Assembly: GCA_905233625.1 (NCBI GenBank)
Contig: CAJOFJ010000002.1
Coordinates: forward strand, 62,001-126,000
DNA: 64,000 nt
Direction of reading: 5' to 3'
DNA from: an uncultured Bacteroidales bacterium
GTDB taxonomy: Bacteria; Bacteroidota; Bacteroidia; Bacteroidales; WCHB1-69
Under the pieces are notes generated by a model that searched no databases, was not told the origin of the DNA, and worked only from the letters and a program-made list of their open reading frames with translations. The position numbers and the translations under genes were made by a program. Shown one piece after another: positions 1 to 9,262 of the stretch. Position 1 is the stretch's first letter; each line of letters begins with the position of its first letter.

Positions 1-272
1 GCCTGCTCAATTTCCTGGCACATCTGCCGATGGATGTCGATCAGGTCTTGCTCGGTCATCAGCCCTTTGCTGACTCCCCGCTGGTTGGTGACCACAAAAA
101 TGTGTTTCACGAACTGTGCCCATTGCGAAAGTGTTTCTTTCACACCGGGAAGAAACTCAAACTCAGACCATTGCTTCACATAGTCGTTGGGACGCAGCCG
201 GTTGATGACGCCGTCGCGGTCCAGCAGCAGGGTTTCAACCCCGGTAATGTCAATATCCGAGAGTTTCATCAT
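1..272 (-). CDS. gmhB: HAD-family heptose bisphosphate phosphatase, C-terminal part outside the window
   Basis: The reverse complement opens [11 protein letters not shown] and continues with the HAD motif [12 protein letters not shown] (Asp-x-Asp nucleophile pair) and a motif II-like VVTNQRGV. This is the pattern of HAD-IIIA sugar phosphatases of the D-glycero-D-manno-heptose 1,7-bisphosphate type, which remove the C7 phosphate during nucleotide-heptose synthesis for surface glycans. Two in-frame ATGs (272 and 269) are equally usable. About 90 codons are present and the gene runs off the left edge. It lies 13 bases downstream of gmhA on the same strand, so both are probably one operon. The neighbour supports the heptose assignment over histidinol phosphatase, the main alternative. 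Confidence 0.8.
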   Translation of the reverse strand, partial: MMKLSDIDITGVETLLLDRDGVINRLRPNDYVKQWSEFEFLPGVKETLSQWAQFVKHIFVVTNQRGVSKGLMTEQDLIDIHRQMCQEIEQ

Positions 273-285
273 TGCTATTGGACTC

Positions 286-954
286 TTACTGCATATTTGA
301 TCCGAAGAATCTATCCTCCAGCATCAGGCAAAGGCAATGATACACAGGAAGATGCAGTTCTTGGATTTTATAAGTTTCGGTTTCGGGGACTTGGATGCAG
401 ATATCTGCCAAAGCCGACAGCTTGCTTTCCTTGCTGCCCGTCAGTCCGATGATTTTCACCCCTTTGGCCTTGGCTACAATGGCCGCATAAATGATGTTTT
501 TGCTGTTGCCTGAGGTGGAAATGGCCAAAAAGCTGTCACCAGACTGTCCGAAACCAAGCATCTGTTGGGCAAACACCAGTTCGGGAACGCAGTCGTTCAT
601 GTAGGCGGTGGACAGCCCGGGATGGCCAGTAAGAGCGATGGCAGGCAACGCCCCTTGCAGGTGTGCTGCAATGGTGGCTCCCATGTCGGGGTCAATGTCT
701 TTGCAGTTTTGGGCCAAACTGTGGTCAATGGGGCGGGGAAGTTTGAATCCCTTCATCAGTTCTCCTACGATATGTTCTGAATCAGCGGCGGAGCCTCCAT
801 TGCCTGCCACTAACAACTTGTGTTGCGACTGATACGATTTCTCCATCAAAAAATAGGCCTTGGCGATGGAATCCTCACAGCATTTCAACGCCGGATGCCG
901 TTCCGTCAGAGTATGGATATGTGCTTGTAGTTTGTTTTCCAAAAGGTTGAACAT
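286..954 (-). CDS. gmhA: Phosphoheptose isomerase (SIS domain)
   Basis: This 222-residue cytosolic SIS-domain protein should convert sedoheptulose 7-phosphate to D-glycero-D-manno-heptose 7-phosphate, the first step of the heptose pathway. The sugar-phosphate loop [11 protein letters not shown] is at residues 51-61 and STSGNS at 147-151. H61 and E65 together with Q198 and H206 match the usual zinc ligands of GmhA. The length is slightly above the family norm of about 190-200. It is followed after 13 bases by gmhB, and a perfect -7 box at 984-991 on the minus strand provides a promoter. DiaA-like SIS proteins are the only realistic alternative, and the gmhB neighbour argues against that. Confidence 0.88.
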   Translation of the reverse strand: MFNLLENKLQAHIHTLTERHPALKCCEDSIAKAYFLMEKSYQSQHKLLVAGNGGSAADSEHIVGELMKGFKLPRPIDHSLAQNCKDIDPDMGATIAAHLQGALPAIALTGHPGLSTAYMNDCVPELVFAQQMLGFGQSGDSFLAISTSGNSKNIIYAAIVAKAKGVKIIGLTGSKESKLSALADICIQVPETETYKIQELHLPVYHCLCLMLEDRFFGSNMQ

Positions 955-983
955 GGATTATGTCTATTTTAAAATTTATTCTG

Positions 984-991
984 CAAAAATA
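984..991 (-). promoter_or_regulatory. -7 promoter element for gmhA-gmhB
   Basis: The minus strand reads TATTTTTG, a full match to the Bacteroidota -7 consensus TAnnTTTG, about 30 bases ahead of the gmhA start. It lies back to back with the element at 1026-1033. Confidence 0.6.
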
Positions 992-1025
992 CACATTATT
1001 GTTGAATTGGTGTGCGGTTTTTTTG

Positions 1026-1033
1026 TAATTTTG
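1026..1033 (+). promoter_or_regulatory. -7 promoter element for yfhO
   Basis: TAATTTTG matches the TAnnTTTG consensus. A TTG at 1002-1004 sits about 21 bases upstream as a possible -33 element. The implied transcript start near 1040 lies between the TTG at 1038 and the ATG at 1056, which favours the ATG as start of the membrane protein. Confidence 0.6.
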
Positions 1034-1055
1034 CAAGTTGATAAAAAATAGAAAA

Positions 1056-3626
1056 ATGAAAGAGATATTCAAGAAGATTCTACCTTATTTGGTAGCAGTA
1101 GTGATTTTTATTGTTTTGACCTTGATTTATGCATCTCCTGTTCTGGATGGCAAGGTGATTAATGCCGGGGATACCAAGAGTTGGGAGGGAATGTACCAGG
1201 AATGCAAGGCATACAATGACAGTGGTAATTACAGCTGGTGGACGGGTTCCATGTTTAGCGGTATGCCAAACTATCAGATTGGTGGTGGCAAATATCCGGG
1301 ACCTGCTGTGGGAATCCCTTTCAGAAAGATGGCCGAATTGTGGTTTCCTGTGACGCTGGCTTTACTGTTGACTTATTTTCTGGGTTATTTCATTTTGCTA
1401 CGGGCGTTTAAGGTAAACGTGTGGCTTTCTATAGTCGGAGCCATAGCTATAGCATTGTCCACTTATTTTATTTTGATTATTCCGGCTGGACACAATACCA
1501 AAGCGCAGGCCTTGGCTTTCTTGCCTGTCATTATAGGGGGATTCCATTTGATATTCCAAAAAAATTATGGATGGGGAATCATATTGACTATGGCTTACTC
1601 CTCCTTTGCCATTATGCTTCATCCGCAAATGACCTACTACATTTTTATGCTGATTGGAGTTATGTTCATTGCGGAATTGTATGTCCATATCCGCGAAAAG
1701 AGATGGAAGGACTTGGTTATTGGTGTGGCGGCATTTGCCCTTGCTCTTGGATTAGGCATTGGAGTACAATCTGTCGCATACATGGTGAATAAGGAATATA
1801 GCACGGAAACCATGCGTGGAGGGCATTCGGAATTGGCAAAAGAAGAGGATGCTGTCAATAAAACCAGTGGCTTGAGTCTTTCGTACATTACCCAGTACAG
1901 TTATGGCATAGGTGAAACTACCACTTTATTGATTCCAGGCGCAAGAGGCTATGCGTCCGCTTATAATGTGGGCACTAACTCCAAGGTTTACGAAGCCATG
2001 GTGAAAAACGGCATGCCGAGAAGACAGGCAGAAGAATATTGTAAGGCTATGCCTACCTACTGGGGTGGGGTGGAAGGAACTTCTGGCCCTGTATATGTGG
2101 GTGCCATTGTATGTTTCCTCTTTATTCTAGGGCTAATGATAGTGAAAGGACCCTATAAGTGGGCCTTATTGGTGGCTACAATCTTCGCGATTATGTTGTC
2201 ATGGGGTTATAACTTTATGCCTATGACTGAATTTTTTGCCAAATATTTCCCCATGTACACCAAATTCCGGGCGGTGGAATCCATTCTGGTGGTGGCGGAA
2301 ATCACCATACCCTTGTTGGGCTTTTTGGCATTGAAGGAAATTATGGAGCAGAAGGCGCAAAAGAAATACGACAAAAAGAAATTAACGAAGAGTGTGTTTA
2401 TTGCAGCGGGTATTACTGCAGGACTGTGTGTTTTAGCCCTGATTGCCAGCTTCTTCTTGGATTTTTCATGGGGTCGCGACGCCGATATTTTCGCCCAATG
2501 GCCCGAATGGTTAAGTTCTGCCGTTGTGGCTGAGCGTGCCGCCATATACCGCGCCAGCGCATTCCGCTCTTTGATTTTTGTGCTGCTGGGTGCTTTATTG
2601 GTGTGGCTTTATACAGCCGACAAGTTTAAATTCGCTTATTTTGTGCCAGCTCTTGGTGTGTTAGTGTTGTTAGACATGTGGCCTGTCGATCGCAAGTTCT
2701 TCAACAATGATGATTTTGTAAGTCCCAAGCAGGATAAGAATTATTTTGCCGAGCAGCCTTGGGAAAAGACCATCCTTGATTTTGAGGGTGAAAATGGTGA
2801 TTTAAACTTCCCCGCGAATAAAAGTTACCGTATCTATAATGTTACCAATCCTCAGGGACCTTTCAATGATTCCAGAACCTCCTATCGTTTCAAATCCATT
2901 GGTGGTTACCATGCGGCCAAGTTGCGTCGTTACCAGGATTTGATAGATGCCCATATTATTGGAGAAACGAATCCCATGTTGCAGTCCATTCGACAATATG
3001 GCAATCAGTTGATGCTGGAACAGAATGAGCACACCAATTATGAGGTGCTGAATATGCTGAATATGAAATATGCGGTGGTGGGAAACGATCAGCCGATGGT
3101 GGTGAAAAACCCCAACGCATACGGCAATGCTTGGTTTGTGGATTCTGTGGTATTGGCCAATACACCTAATGAAGAATCGGATGCCTTGAATACCATCAAT
3201 TTGCATAATACTTTGGTGACCGATGTGAAATTTAAGGATTTTGTCAAGGATTTCCGTCCAAACCATGACGAGACAGCGCAAATCCAGCTGACGAAGTATG
3301 CGCCTGATTATGTGGAATATGACTACACCGCAGCTGTGCCAGGTACGGTGGTTTTCTCGGAAGTTTATTACCCCTACGGATGGAATGCATACATAGACGG
3401 ACAAGCCACTGACCATTTCCGTGCCAATTACACCTTGCGCGCTATGAACGTGCCTGCCGGCCAACACCACATTCGCTTTGAGTTCCGCCCCGCCACTGTG
3501 GAGAAATGGGGTAAGGTGGCCGTGGCTTGCTGCTATATCATTTATCTGACATTCTTCGGAATTATCGGGTATGCTATTTTCAGGGATGTGAGAGGTAGAA
3601 AAGAAGTGAAAAATGTTCAAGAATAA
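1056..3626 (+). CDS. YfhO-family multi-pass membrane protein
   Basis: This 856-residue integral membrane protein begins with a transmembrane segment (MKEIFKKILPYLVAVVIF) and carries a dozen or so hydrophobic helices in its first 540 residues. A long soluble part of about 280 residues follows, then a final helix near the C-terminus. This is the layout of YfhO/DUF-type membrane proteins, which are linked to glycosylation of surface polymers, but the substrate cannot be read from sequence. An upstream TTG at 1038 in the same frame would add six residues. I prefer ATG 1056 because the -7 box at 1026-1033 puts transcription start between them. Base composition is ordinary, unlike the AT-rich gene pair that follows after 16 bases. 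Confidence 0.8.
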   Translation: MKEIFKKILPYLVAVVIFIVLTLIYASPVLDGKVINAGDTKSWEGMYQECKAYNDSGNYSWWTGSMFSGMPNYQIGGGKYPGPAVGIPFRKMAELWFPVTLALLLTYFLGYFILLRAFKVNVWLSIVGAIAIALSTYFILIIPAGHNTKAQALAFLPVIIGGFHLIFQKNYGWGIILTMAYSSFAIMLHPQMTYYIFMLIGVMFIAELYVHIREKRWKDLVIGVAAFALALGLGIGVQSVAYMVNKEYSTETMRGGHSELAKEEDAVNKTSGLSLSYITQYSYGIGETTTLLIPGARGYASAYNVGTNSKVYEAMVKNGMPRRQAEEYCKAMPTYWGGVEGTSGPVYVGAIVCFLFILGLMIVKGPYKWALLVATIFAIMLSWGYNFMPMTEFFAKYFPMYTKFRAVESILVVAEITIPLLGFLALKEIMEQKAQKKYDKKKLTKSVFIAAGITAGLCVLALIASFFLDFSWGRDADIFAQWPEWLSSAVVAERAAIYRASAFRSLIFVLLGALLVWLYTADKFKFAYFVPALGVLVLLDMWPVDRKFFNNDDFVSPKQDKNYFAEQPWEKTILDFEGENGDLNFPANKSYRIYNVTNPQGPFNDSRTSYRFKSIGGYHAAKLRRYQDLIDAHIIGETNPMLQSIRQYGNQLMLEQNEHTNYEVLNMLNMKYAVVGNDQPMVVKNPNAYGNAWFVDSVVLANTPNEESDALNTINLHNTLVTDVKFKDFVKDFRPNHDETAQIQLTKYAPDYVEYDYTAAVPGTVVFSEVYYPYGWNAYIDGQATDHFRANYTLRAMNVPAGQHHIRFEFRPATVEKWGKVAVACCYIIYLTFFGIIGYAIFRDVRGRKEVKNVQE

Positions 3627-3642
3627 TTAAAATTCATTGATA

Positions 3643-4701
3643 ATGAGAAATATCAAGAATATTCAAATCTGGAATTTCAGAGGAATTGATACTCTGGAAA
3701 TATCAGATTGTAACAAAATTAATGTTTTAATTGGCAAAAATAATGTTGGGAAAAGTTCTATTTTGGAATCTATATTCCTGACCTCGGGAATGTCAAACTC
3801 GGAATTGCCACTTAAAATCAATTTATTACGAGATATAAATCCACAGTCTCTATCTAACTTGAAGTATTTGTTCTACAATATGGACACTCAACTTCATCCC
3901 AGCGTAAAATTAGTCTTTTCCAATGATTATGAACGCGGTCTAACCCTGTCTCCTTTAACTCAGACGATATCCGATCTTGCTGTCTCTGCTAAAACTGTTA
4001 ATTCTGGCACACTTCAGTCTATGATTGGCCTTTTGCTTGATTTTTATGAAATATATCCAGGGAAAGTGAGAGAACAATACCAGAGCAAACTGGACTTTTT
4101 AGCCAATGGCGCAATCGTACCATCCAATGATAATCAATATTTTGAAGAGATTTATGCTACCTATCTTCATTCTGACAATTCCAAGACAAACTACATAGAA
4201 GCTGTCTCAAAGATTGTGAAAGAAAAAAATTCGGATAAGTTGATAGCATTGATTTCCAAATTTGATTCAGATATTGAATCATTCAATTTACTACCAGATG
4301 GTTTATACCTTGGAAAGAAAGGGTTTGACAAACTGATGCTTTCGAATGTGGCGGGAGATGGTATGAGAAAGTTTATTGCTATTATCGCCAATACCATTGC
4401 CTATCAAAACTCCATTGTCTTGATTGATGAGATTGAAAACGGGATACATTATTCTTCGTATCCTATATTATGGGAAACTTTGTTTGAATCGGTACAGAAG
4501 AGTGAGAACCAGCTTTTTATCACCACCCACAGCTGGGAGGAACTTGTCGCTTTACAGAAAGTACTCCAAGCTCGAGAGGAATTTCAGAATGATGTTGCCG
4601 TATATATGATCAAGAAGACTGCTTTGCGGGGATTCCAGTCCTATCGTCTTGGCTATGAAGGGCTAAGAGATGCTTTAAATAACGACAATGAAATCAGATA
4701 G
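3643..4701 (+). CDS. OLD-type AAA/ABC ATPase of a two-gene defence-like module
   Basis: A 352-residue single-domain ATPase of the AAA_15/AAA_21 (OLD-like) group. The N-terminal beta strand IKNIQIWNFRGIDTLEI is typical. Walker A is GKNNVGKSS at residues 31-39, an ABC-signature-like stretch with GDGMRKF lies near 240, Walker B is VLIDEIENG near 260, and a switch histidine is in TTHS near 290. It has no fused TOPRIM nuclease. That domain is supplied by the next gene, which overlaps by 14 bases, so the pair is translationally coupled. The architecture parallels PARIS (AriA ATPase with AriB TOPRIM), but both proteins look shorter. The start is ATG 3643 rather than TTG 3637. The pair is visibly more AT-rich than yfhO and the downstream glycosyltransferase, consistent with insertion. 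Confidence 0.8.
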   Translation: MRNIKNIQIWNFRGIDTLEISDCNKINVLIGKNNVGKSSILESIFLTSGMSNSELPLKINLLRDINPQSLSNLKYLFYNMDTQLHPSVKLVFSNDYERGLTLSPLTQTISDLAVSAKTVNSGTLQSMIGLLLDFYEIYPGKVREQYQSKLDFLANGAIVPSNDNQYFEEIYATYLHSDNSKTNYIEAVSKIVKEKNSDKLIALISKFDSDIESFNLLPDGLYLGKKGFDKLMLSNVAGDGMRKFIAIIANTIAYQNSIVLIDEIENGIHYSSYPILWETLFESVQKSENQLFITTHSWEELVALQKVLQAREEFQNDVAVYMIKKTALRGFQSYRLGYEGLRDALNNDNEIR

Positions 4702-5326
4702 TATGATGCGACCGATTCAAATTTTTGTAGAAGGAGACTCCGATAGTCAACTTATTAGGCAAGTTGTCTGTCATTGGTTCTGTTATTCATTAAAGAAAGA
4801 AGAATTAAAAAAGACTGATGGATGGACGACTATACAATCCAATTCTGAGAACGGAGAGGTTATACGTCAACAGATGAGGTTTAACTCTGACAACAATGGT
4901 GTTAATCTAATCATCTTTGATGCAGATAAGGATTTAGAGCAACGCAAACTTGACATTTTACAGTGGAAAAGCAATTGTGATTTGGATTTTGAACTATTCC
5001 TCTTCCCGAATAATCAAAATAACGGCGCTGTTGAAGATTTATTGATAAGATGTATCAATCCTAAAAACCAACCTATAGTGGACTGTTGGGAATCGTATGT
5101 GACTTGTCTAAAAACAAAGAGTATAGAAGGGAGAAATTGGCCATTAACAATACCTGCTAGAAAATCAGAGGTTTATTGTTACCTTGAAACACTATTAGGC
5201 GAAACGGATAGAGAAAAAAAACTCATTAAGGATAAAAATAGAAATTTTCTCAATACAGATCATTGGGATGTGGATTGTCCTGCTATTCAGCCATTAAAAG
5301 ATTTCTTACAACCCTATTTTGAATAA
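4688..5326 (+). CDS. DUF3226-like TOPRIM protein paired with the OLD ATPase
   Basis: A 212-residue protein with a TOPRIM-like fold signature. The acidic loop FVEGDSDSQ lies near residues 13-21, the metal-binding DxD element IIFDADKD near 75-82, and FLFPNNQNNGAVEDLL near 104-119 is characteristic of DUF3226. TOPRIM domains of this kind bind divalent metal and cut nucleic acid in OLD-family systems. Nuclease activity here is inferred. ATGs at 4703 and 4706 are alternative starts. The first ATG at 4688 lies inside the ATPase gene and gives the 14-base overlap. A glycosyltransferase follows after 15 bases. Confidence 0.7.
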   Translation: MKSDSMMRPIQIFVEGDSDSQLIRQVVCHWFCYSLKKEELKKTDGWTTIQSNSENGEVIRQQMRFNSDNNGVNLIIFDADKDLEQRKLDILQWKSNCDLDFELFLFPNNQNNGAVEDLLIRCINPKNQPIVDCWESYVTCLKTKSIEGRNWPLTIPARKSEVYCYLETLLGETDREKKLIKDKNRNFLNTDHWDVDCPAIQPLKDFLQPYFE

Positions 5327-5341
5327 AATGCTCATACTATT

Positions 5342-6430
5342 ATGACCATCCTTTTTATCCGCTATAAAAAATCAAAAAACATCCTGGAAGGCGGCGAGCA
5401 GGGCAGCCAGAAGAATTATAATGTCTTGTCTCAATTGGTGGGTGAAGATAATATCACCACCTACTACATTCATGATGAAAACCGGAAAAAGTCTGTTTGG
5501 GATTATGCCAAGGGTGTTCTCTATTTCCCGTTCAACTATTATTTTGGTCTGACCCCCAAACGGGTGAAAGAGATCGTGGAGCTGGCGCAGTCGTACGATG
5601 TGGTCTTTATCGACCGCAGTGTGTTTGGTATCGTTGCCAAAAAATTAAAAGAAGCCAACTATAAGGGTAGAATCATTTCCTTCTTCCACAATGTGGAAGA
5701 GCCTTATTTCGAGGCGAAATTAGGGAATAAGCCGGGTAAAGCTGTGTTACTGCGCTGTATAGACCAGAATGACCGGTATGCCTGCCAATATTCCGACAAG
5801 ACGATAGCCCTGAATCCGCGCGATGATGGCGAGTTGTACCAACGCTATGGAAGACGGGCGGATGTGCTGATCCCTGTCGCGTTCAAAGACAAATACCAAC
5901 GCGAGGCATATACTTCCTCCATGACAGGAGAACAGCCGCTGTGCCTGTTCTTAGGCGCCTATTTTCCACCTAACAATGAGGGTATTGTCTGGTTTGTGAA
6001 AAATGTGCTACCTTATGTGAACATTAAAATGAAAGTGGTGGGGAAGGGCATGGCCCGCCTCAAAGAGGAGGAGCCTGCACTAAAGGATATAGAGGTGATT
6101 AGTGATGCTCCGGACCTGTTGCCTTATTTCGAGGAGGCCGACATCATGATTCTGCCCATTTTCAAAGGCAGCGGTATGAAAGTGAAGACTTGCGAAAGCC
6201 TGATGTATGGCAAAAATATTATTGCTACCGACGAGGCTTTTGTCGGCTACGATGTGGACTATGACAAGGTGGGTGGAAAATGCAATACTGCCGAGGAGTT
6301 TATCGCCCGAATCCAAGATTTCGAACGGAATCCCCGTCCCCGTTTCAATGCCTATTCGCGACAGATGTATTTGGAGAAATACTCAGAAGAGGCCGTGGTG
6401 GAGAAGTTTAGGAGGGTGTTGGAGGAGTAG
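5342..6430 (+). CDS. GT4-type glycosyltransferase
   Basis: A 362-residue GT-B fold glycosyltransferase. The N-terminal domain has the acceptor-side glycine segment LEGGEQGSQKN. The C-terminal donor domain has LGAYFPPNNEGIVWFV near 200, and near 265-305 ADIMILPIFKGSGMKVKTCE followed by SLMYGKNIIATDEAF, the usual nucleotide-sugar pocket with its glutamate. It probably adds a sugar to a surface polysaccharide. It is convergent with the next gene, only 18 bases away. Apart from the OLD pair it would be the direct neighbour of yfhO. Confidence 0.8.
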   Translation: MTILFIRYKKSKNILEGGEQGSQKNYNVLSQLVGEDNITTYYIHDENRKKSVWDYAKGVLYFPFNYYFGLTPKRVKEIVELAQSYDVVFIDRSVFGIVAKKLKEANYKGRIISFFHNVEEPYFEAKLGNKPGKAVLLRCIDQNDRYACQYSDKTIALNPRDDGELYQRYGRRADVLIPVAFKDKYQREAYTSSMTGEQPLCLFLGAYFPPNNEGIVWFVKNVLPYVNIKMKVVGKGMARLKEEEPALKDIEVISDAPDLLPYFEEADIMILPIFKGSGMKVKTCESLMYGKNIIATDEAFVGYDVDYDKVGGKCNTAEEFIARIQDFERNPRPRFNAYSRQMYLEKYSEEAVVEKFRRVLEE

Positions 6431-6448
6431 CGCTTTGTTGATGAAGTT

Positions 6449-7477
6449 TTACACAATAGATTGTAAAACCTCACGCATCCTATCCACAAAAGTATGTGAT
6501 GCCAGAACAATTTCTTGTGCCTGTTTCGCTTTTGTCTCACGTTCTTTCTCATTTTGAGGATCCAAAGCCCAGCGGATTTGTTCCATCAATTCTTCTTCGT
6601 TATGGTATAAACCAATCTCTCCATTTGGGAAAAGGGACTCAATATAAGGATTTGCATCACAGATTTGATAGGAACCGGATGCGGCTATTTCATATACTTT
6701 AGGATTTGCGCCTATCGCCTGCTGCTCATTATGAATATTGAGTACGATTTTCGCTTTATTATAGTCCAAATTGAGCTGAGCTGTTGATGCGTTACAGTTC
6801 ATGTAGATATCACGTCTCTCGCGTGTAATGTTTTTCCATAGTCCTTTATACCATGGTTTATAGATCCCCCAAACACGGATTTTACAATTTGAGAAGTTTT
6901 GAACTACCTGTTGGATAAGCTGTTTTCTCTTGTTGGACTGCCACATATCGGCAGCAAAAACAATATCCCATTTTTTTTCAACCTTAGGTATGGAGAAATA
7001 TGCCTTTGGAGAAACTGCTTGTGGCAAAAATTCCGAATCAATATTTAAACTTTTGATAAGTGGAATGTCCCTCTGTTCGTAGCAATAAACCTTGTCGCAA
7101 TGACGCAGTATATTCCAACACCGGGTTAATTTGATAATACTGTCAAAAAACCAAACCACCACTTTGGCGGACTTTTGGAAATAAGCAACAGTATCGGCTG
7201 TTAGCATTTCTCCGTTCAATAAGAAAACAAGTTGAGGTTGCAACTCGTCAAACTTTTTTTTAGCGTTACAGGAAAAAACTTGGGCTGATTTGTCCCGCAG
7301 TTGTATTTTTACTTTTGCATGCGACAGTTTGTATTTTATTTTGTTAATTGCCGAGTATGGTGTTATGGGTGAATCGTATGCCAAGACATCCACATGATAG
7401 CCAAGGCTTTGGAAAGCGTCAGCTATATTCTGGTTGAAATCATGGAAATTAGGTCCGATAAGTAAAATGGTACGCAT
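6449..7477 (-). CDS. CgeB-like glycosyltransferase
   Basis: A 342-residue protein resembling the CgeB/spore-maturation group of GT-B glycosyltransferases. It opens with MRTILLIGPNFHDFNQNIA. Near residues 262-305 a typical C-terminal block (EIAASGSYQICDANPYIE, then FPNGEIGLYHNEEEL) marks the donor-binding half. It is the last gene on the minus strand of the capsule locus, ending 18 bases from the oppositely oriented GT4 gene. The likely role is a late sugar transfer in capsule or O-antigen synthesis. The donor sugar is unknown. Confidence 0.72.
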   Translation of the reverse strand: MRTILLIGPNFHDFNQNIADAFQSLGYHVDVLAYDSPITPYSAINKIKYKLSHAKVKIQLRDKSAQVFSCNAKKKFDELQPQLVFLLNGEMLTADTVAYFQKSAKVVVWFFDSIIKLTRCWNILRHCDKVYCYEQRDIPLIKSLNIDSEFLPQAVSPKAYFSIPKVEKKWDIVFAADMWQSNKRKQLIQQVVQNFSNCKIRVWGIYKPWYKGLWKNITRERRDIYMNCNASTAQLNLDYNKAKIVLNIHNEQQAIGANPKVYEIAASGSYQICDANPYIESLFPNGEIGLYHNEEELMEQIRWALDPQNEKERETKAKQAQEIVLASHTFVDRMREVLQSIV

Positions 7478-7560
7478 AGATTATTCAATGGTTGAATATG
7501 GCAAAATAATTTACTGTATTTTATTCTGGAATTTATATGAATTGTTTTTCCTGAGAAAAA

Positions 7561-8193
7561 TTAATTTTCCAATCGACTAATCACCTTGGCCGGGACACCT
7601 GCAGCCACACAGTTGTCAGGAACATCTTTTGTGACTACTGCATTTGCTGCGATGATAACATTATTACCGATATGTACACCAGCCAATATGGAGACTTTAT
7701 CGCCTATCCATACATTGTTTCCGATAACGACTTCACCTTTGGATGTTAAGTCTCTTTTATACGGTTCAATCAGAGCTTCTTTTTCGCTTAGGCCTCCATG
7801 AGCATTATCGCTGATGATGACGTATTGACCTGTTAATAAGCCGTCACCGATAATGACTTTGTTACAAGCTGTTATATGATTATTTCGGCCTATGTTGCAA
7901 TGATTTCCGATGGTGATGGATGCGTTGGGAAATTTTTGGTCATTATATTTTATATGGCACCCTAACAGTGCATCACTTTGTATTAAAGTATGGTCTCCAA
8001 TCGAAATGTTTTTTTCTCCATTTCCCCCCAAACTACAAGGGTGACAAATTTTTGAATGTTCACCCAAATGTCCCAAGAAGTTTCTTATCCATAGGGTGTA
8101 TAGAGTATTCCGTGCGGCTTGGAATTTCTTGTGGAGTTTGTATGGGTATAGGAGGGAAAAGAAACGGAAAATTATGCTGAGAAGCTTTTTCAT
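7561..8193 (-). CDS. Hexapeptide-repeat acyltransferase
   Basis: A 210-residue left-handed beta-helix acyltransferase. It has isoleucine-patch hexapeptide repeats from about residue 55 on (SIGDHTLIQSDALLG), ending with the standard cap near 190 (NAVVTKDVPDNCVAAGVPAK). Such WcaF/maltose-acetyltransferase-like enzymes O- or N-acetylate sugars of exported polysaccharides. The hydrophobic, basic N-terminus (MKKLLSIIFRFFSLLYPYK) may attach it to the membrane. It lies in the capsule gene run. Confidence 0.78.
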   Translation of the reverse strand: MKKLLSIIFRFFSLLYPYKLHKKFQAARNTLYTLWIRNFLGHLGEHSKICHPCSLGGNGEKNISIGDHTLIQSDALLGCHIKYNDQKFPNASITIGNHCNIGRNNHITACNKVIIGDGLLTGQYVIISDNAHGGLSEKEALIEPYKRDLTSKGEVVIGNNVWIGDKVSILAGVHIGNNVIIAANAVVTKDVPDNCVAAGVPAKVISRLEN

Positions 8194-8259
8194 AGTTGTT
8201 TGAATATGGTTATGTAAGCATTGGCGAAACTGTTACATAAAACATCTAAGCTATTTGAA

Positions 8260-9246
8260 TTATTTGAATAGAGTTGAGTGAGTTTTTTTGTGCGCATTTG
8301 CGATAAATCTTGGATTATACCGCCAATTTTCTCCCAATAACTGAATAGCGTCGATGGACATGTTATTTCTCCATAAAAGATATGGAAATGAAAGCTGGTC
8401 ACGCATGGTATATGTGTTCACTTCTTTCCACCATTGTTCCATTAAGTCAACACATTTCTCATCATTGTGCTTGCGTACGATGATGGAAAATTCTCTCATT
8501 CCAAAATGTTCAGGGAATCCTTCCTTTTTGTATAGGGATAATTGATTATTTACAGCCTCCATTTTAACCGCATCATAATAAATACAATATCTACCTTCTG
8601 TGTATATGTCATTATGGAGAGGATTTTTATATGTTCCCATAAAATGATCATTCAGTCTAAGAGTTATAGGAAAGATGTCTGCTACGATTTGCACGTTCCC
8701 GTCAACCCATACTGAAAAATCGAATGATGGGAAAAGAATATGCGGATTTAGTTTACAGAATTTGGACTTATGGTATGCGTCCATCATTTCAAATTTTTCA
8801 AGCAAAGAGGTGTCGAATTTCTCCCATGCGCTATCTGGTGATAATTCTTGGTCAGTTATTGCGATGTATTTGACATTGTCATTTTTGAATAGTGGCTCTT
8901 GGATTTTGTCGTAATTGCCAAATACGGATGTATAAACTACGATTTTGGGCATTGTTTCGTATGGATTTACAATGGGCAAAAACTCGTTCTTATCCTCGAA
9001 ATCATATTTTAGTTTATGATTAATGATTCTCTTTGGAAACAGTGTCCAAAAAAGTTTCAGAATAGTTATTTTTATTCCGTTCTTAAATATATTTGAAAAA
9101 CACCGAATAAAACTGAGAAAATTTCCAACAAACACCGTGAATATCTCATACTTATTAAAACGCCTGAAATATTCATCTTTGCACATTTTGTTCAGACGCA
9201 TTAATGAAACACTCTCTTTTGCTTCAATGTAGTACTTGTTGTCCAT
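8260..9246 (-). CDS. DUF616 putative glycosyltransferase
   Basis: A 328-residue protein whose core from about residue 100 matches DUF616: KIVVYTSVFGNYDKIQEP, then a DxN-like WVDGNVQI near 178 and FGMREFSIIVRKH near 240. DUF616 includes enzymes related to plant TOD1/MUCI70-type glycosyltransferases. The WVDGN segment would correspond to the metal/nucleotide-sugar motif. The first 90 residues are family-specific and less conserved in type. It lies 16 bases upstream of nothing new in the run but directly follows the TupA-like gene, so it probably acts on the same polymer. Confidence 0.65.
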   Translation of the reverse strand: MDNKYYIEAKESVSLMRLNKMCKDEYFRRFNKYEIFTVFVGNFLSFIRCFSNIFKNGIKITILKLFWTLFPKRIINHKLKYDFEDKNEFLPIVNPYETMPKIVVYTSVFGNYDKIQEPLFKNDNVKYIAITDQELSPDSAWEKFDTSLLEKFEMMDAYHKSKFCKLNPHILFPSFDFSVWVDGNVQIVADIFPITLRLNDHFMGTYKNPLHNDIYTEGRYCIYYDAVKMEAVNNQLSLYKKEGFPEHFGMREFSIIVRKHNDEKCVDLMEQWWKEVNTYTMRDQLSFPYLLWRNNMSIDAIQLLGENWRYNPRFIANAHKKTHSTLFK

Positions 9247-9262
9247 AATTAATCCTTTGTTC

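Noticed and set aside
1038..1055. TTG start six codons upstream for the YfhO-type gene
   Set aside because: It coincides with the predicted transcript start from the -7 box at 1026-1033, leaving no leader; ATG 1056 is preferred.
2802..3620. 272-codon open frame on the minus strand
   Set aside because: Lies wholly antisense to the YfhO-type gene, with histidine- and isoleucine-rich shadow composition and no motif.
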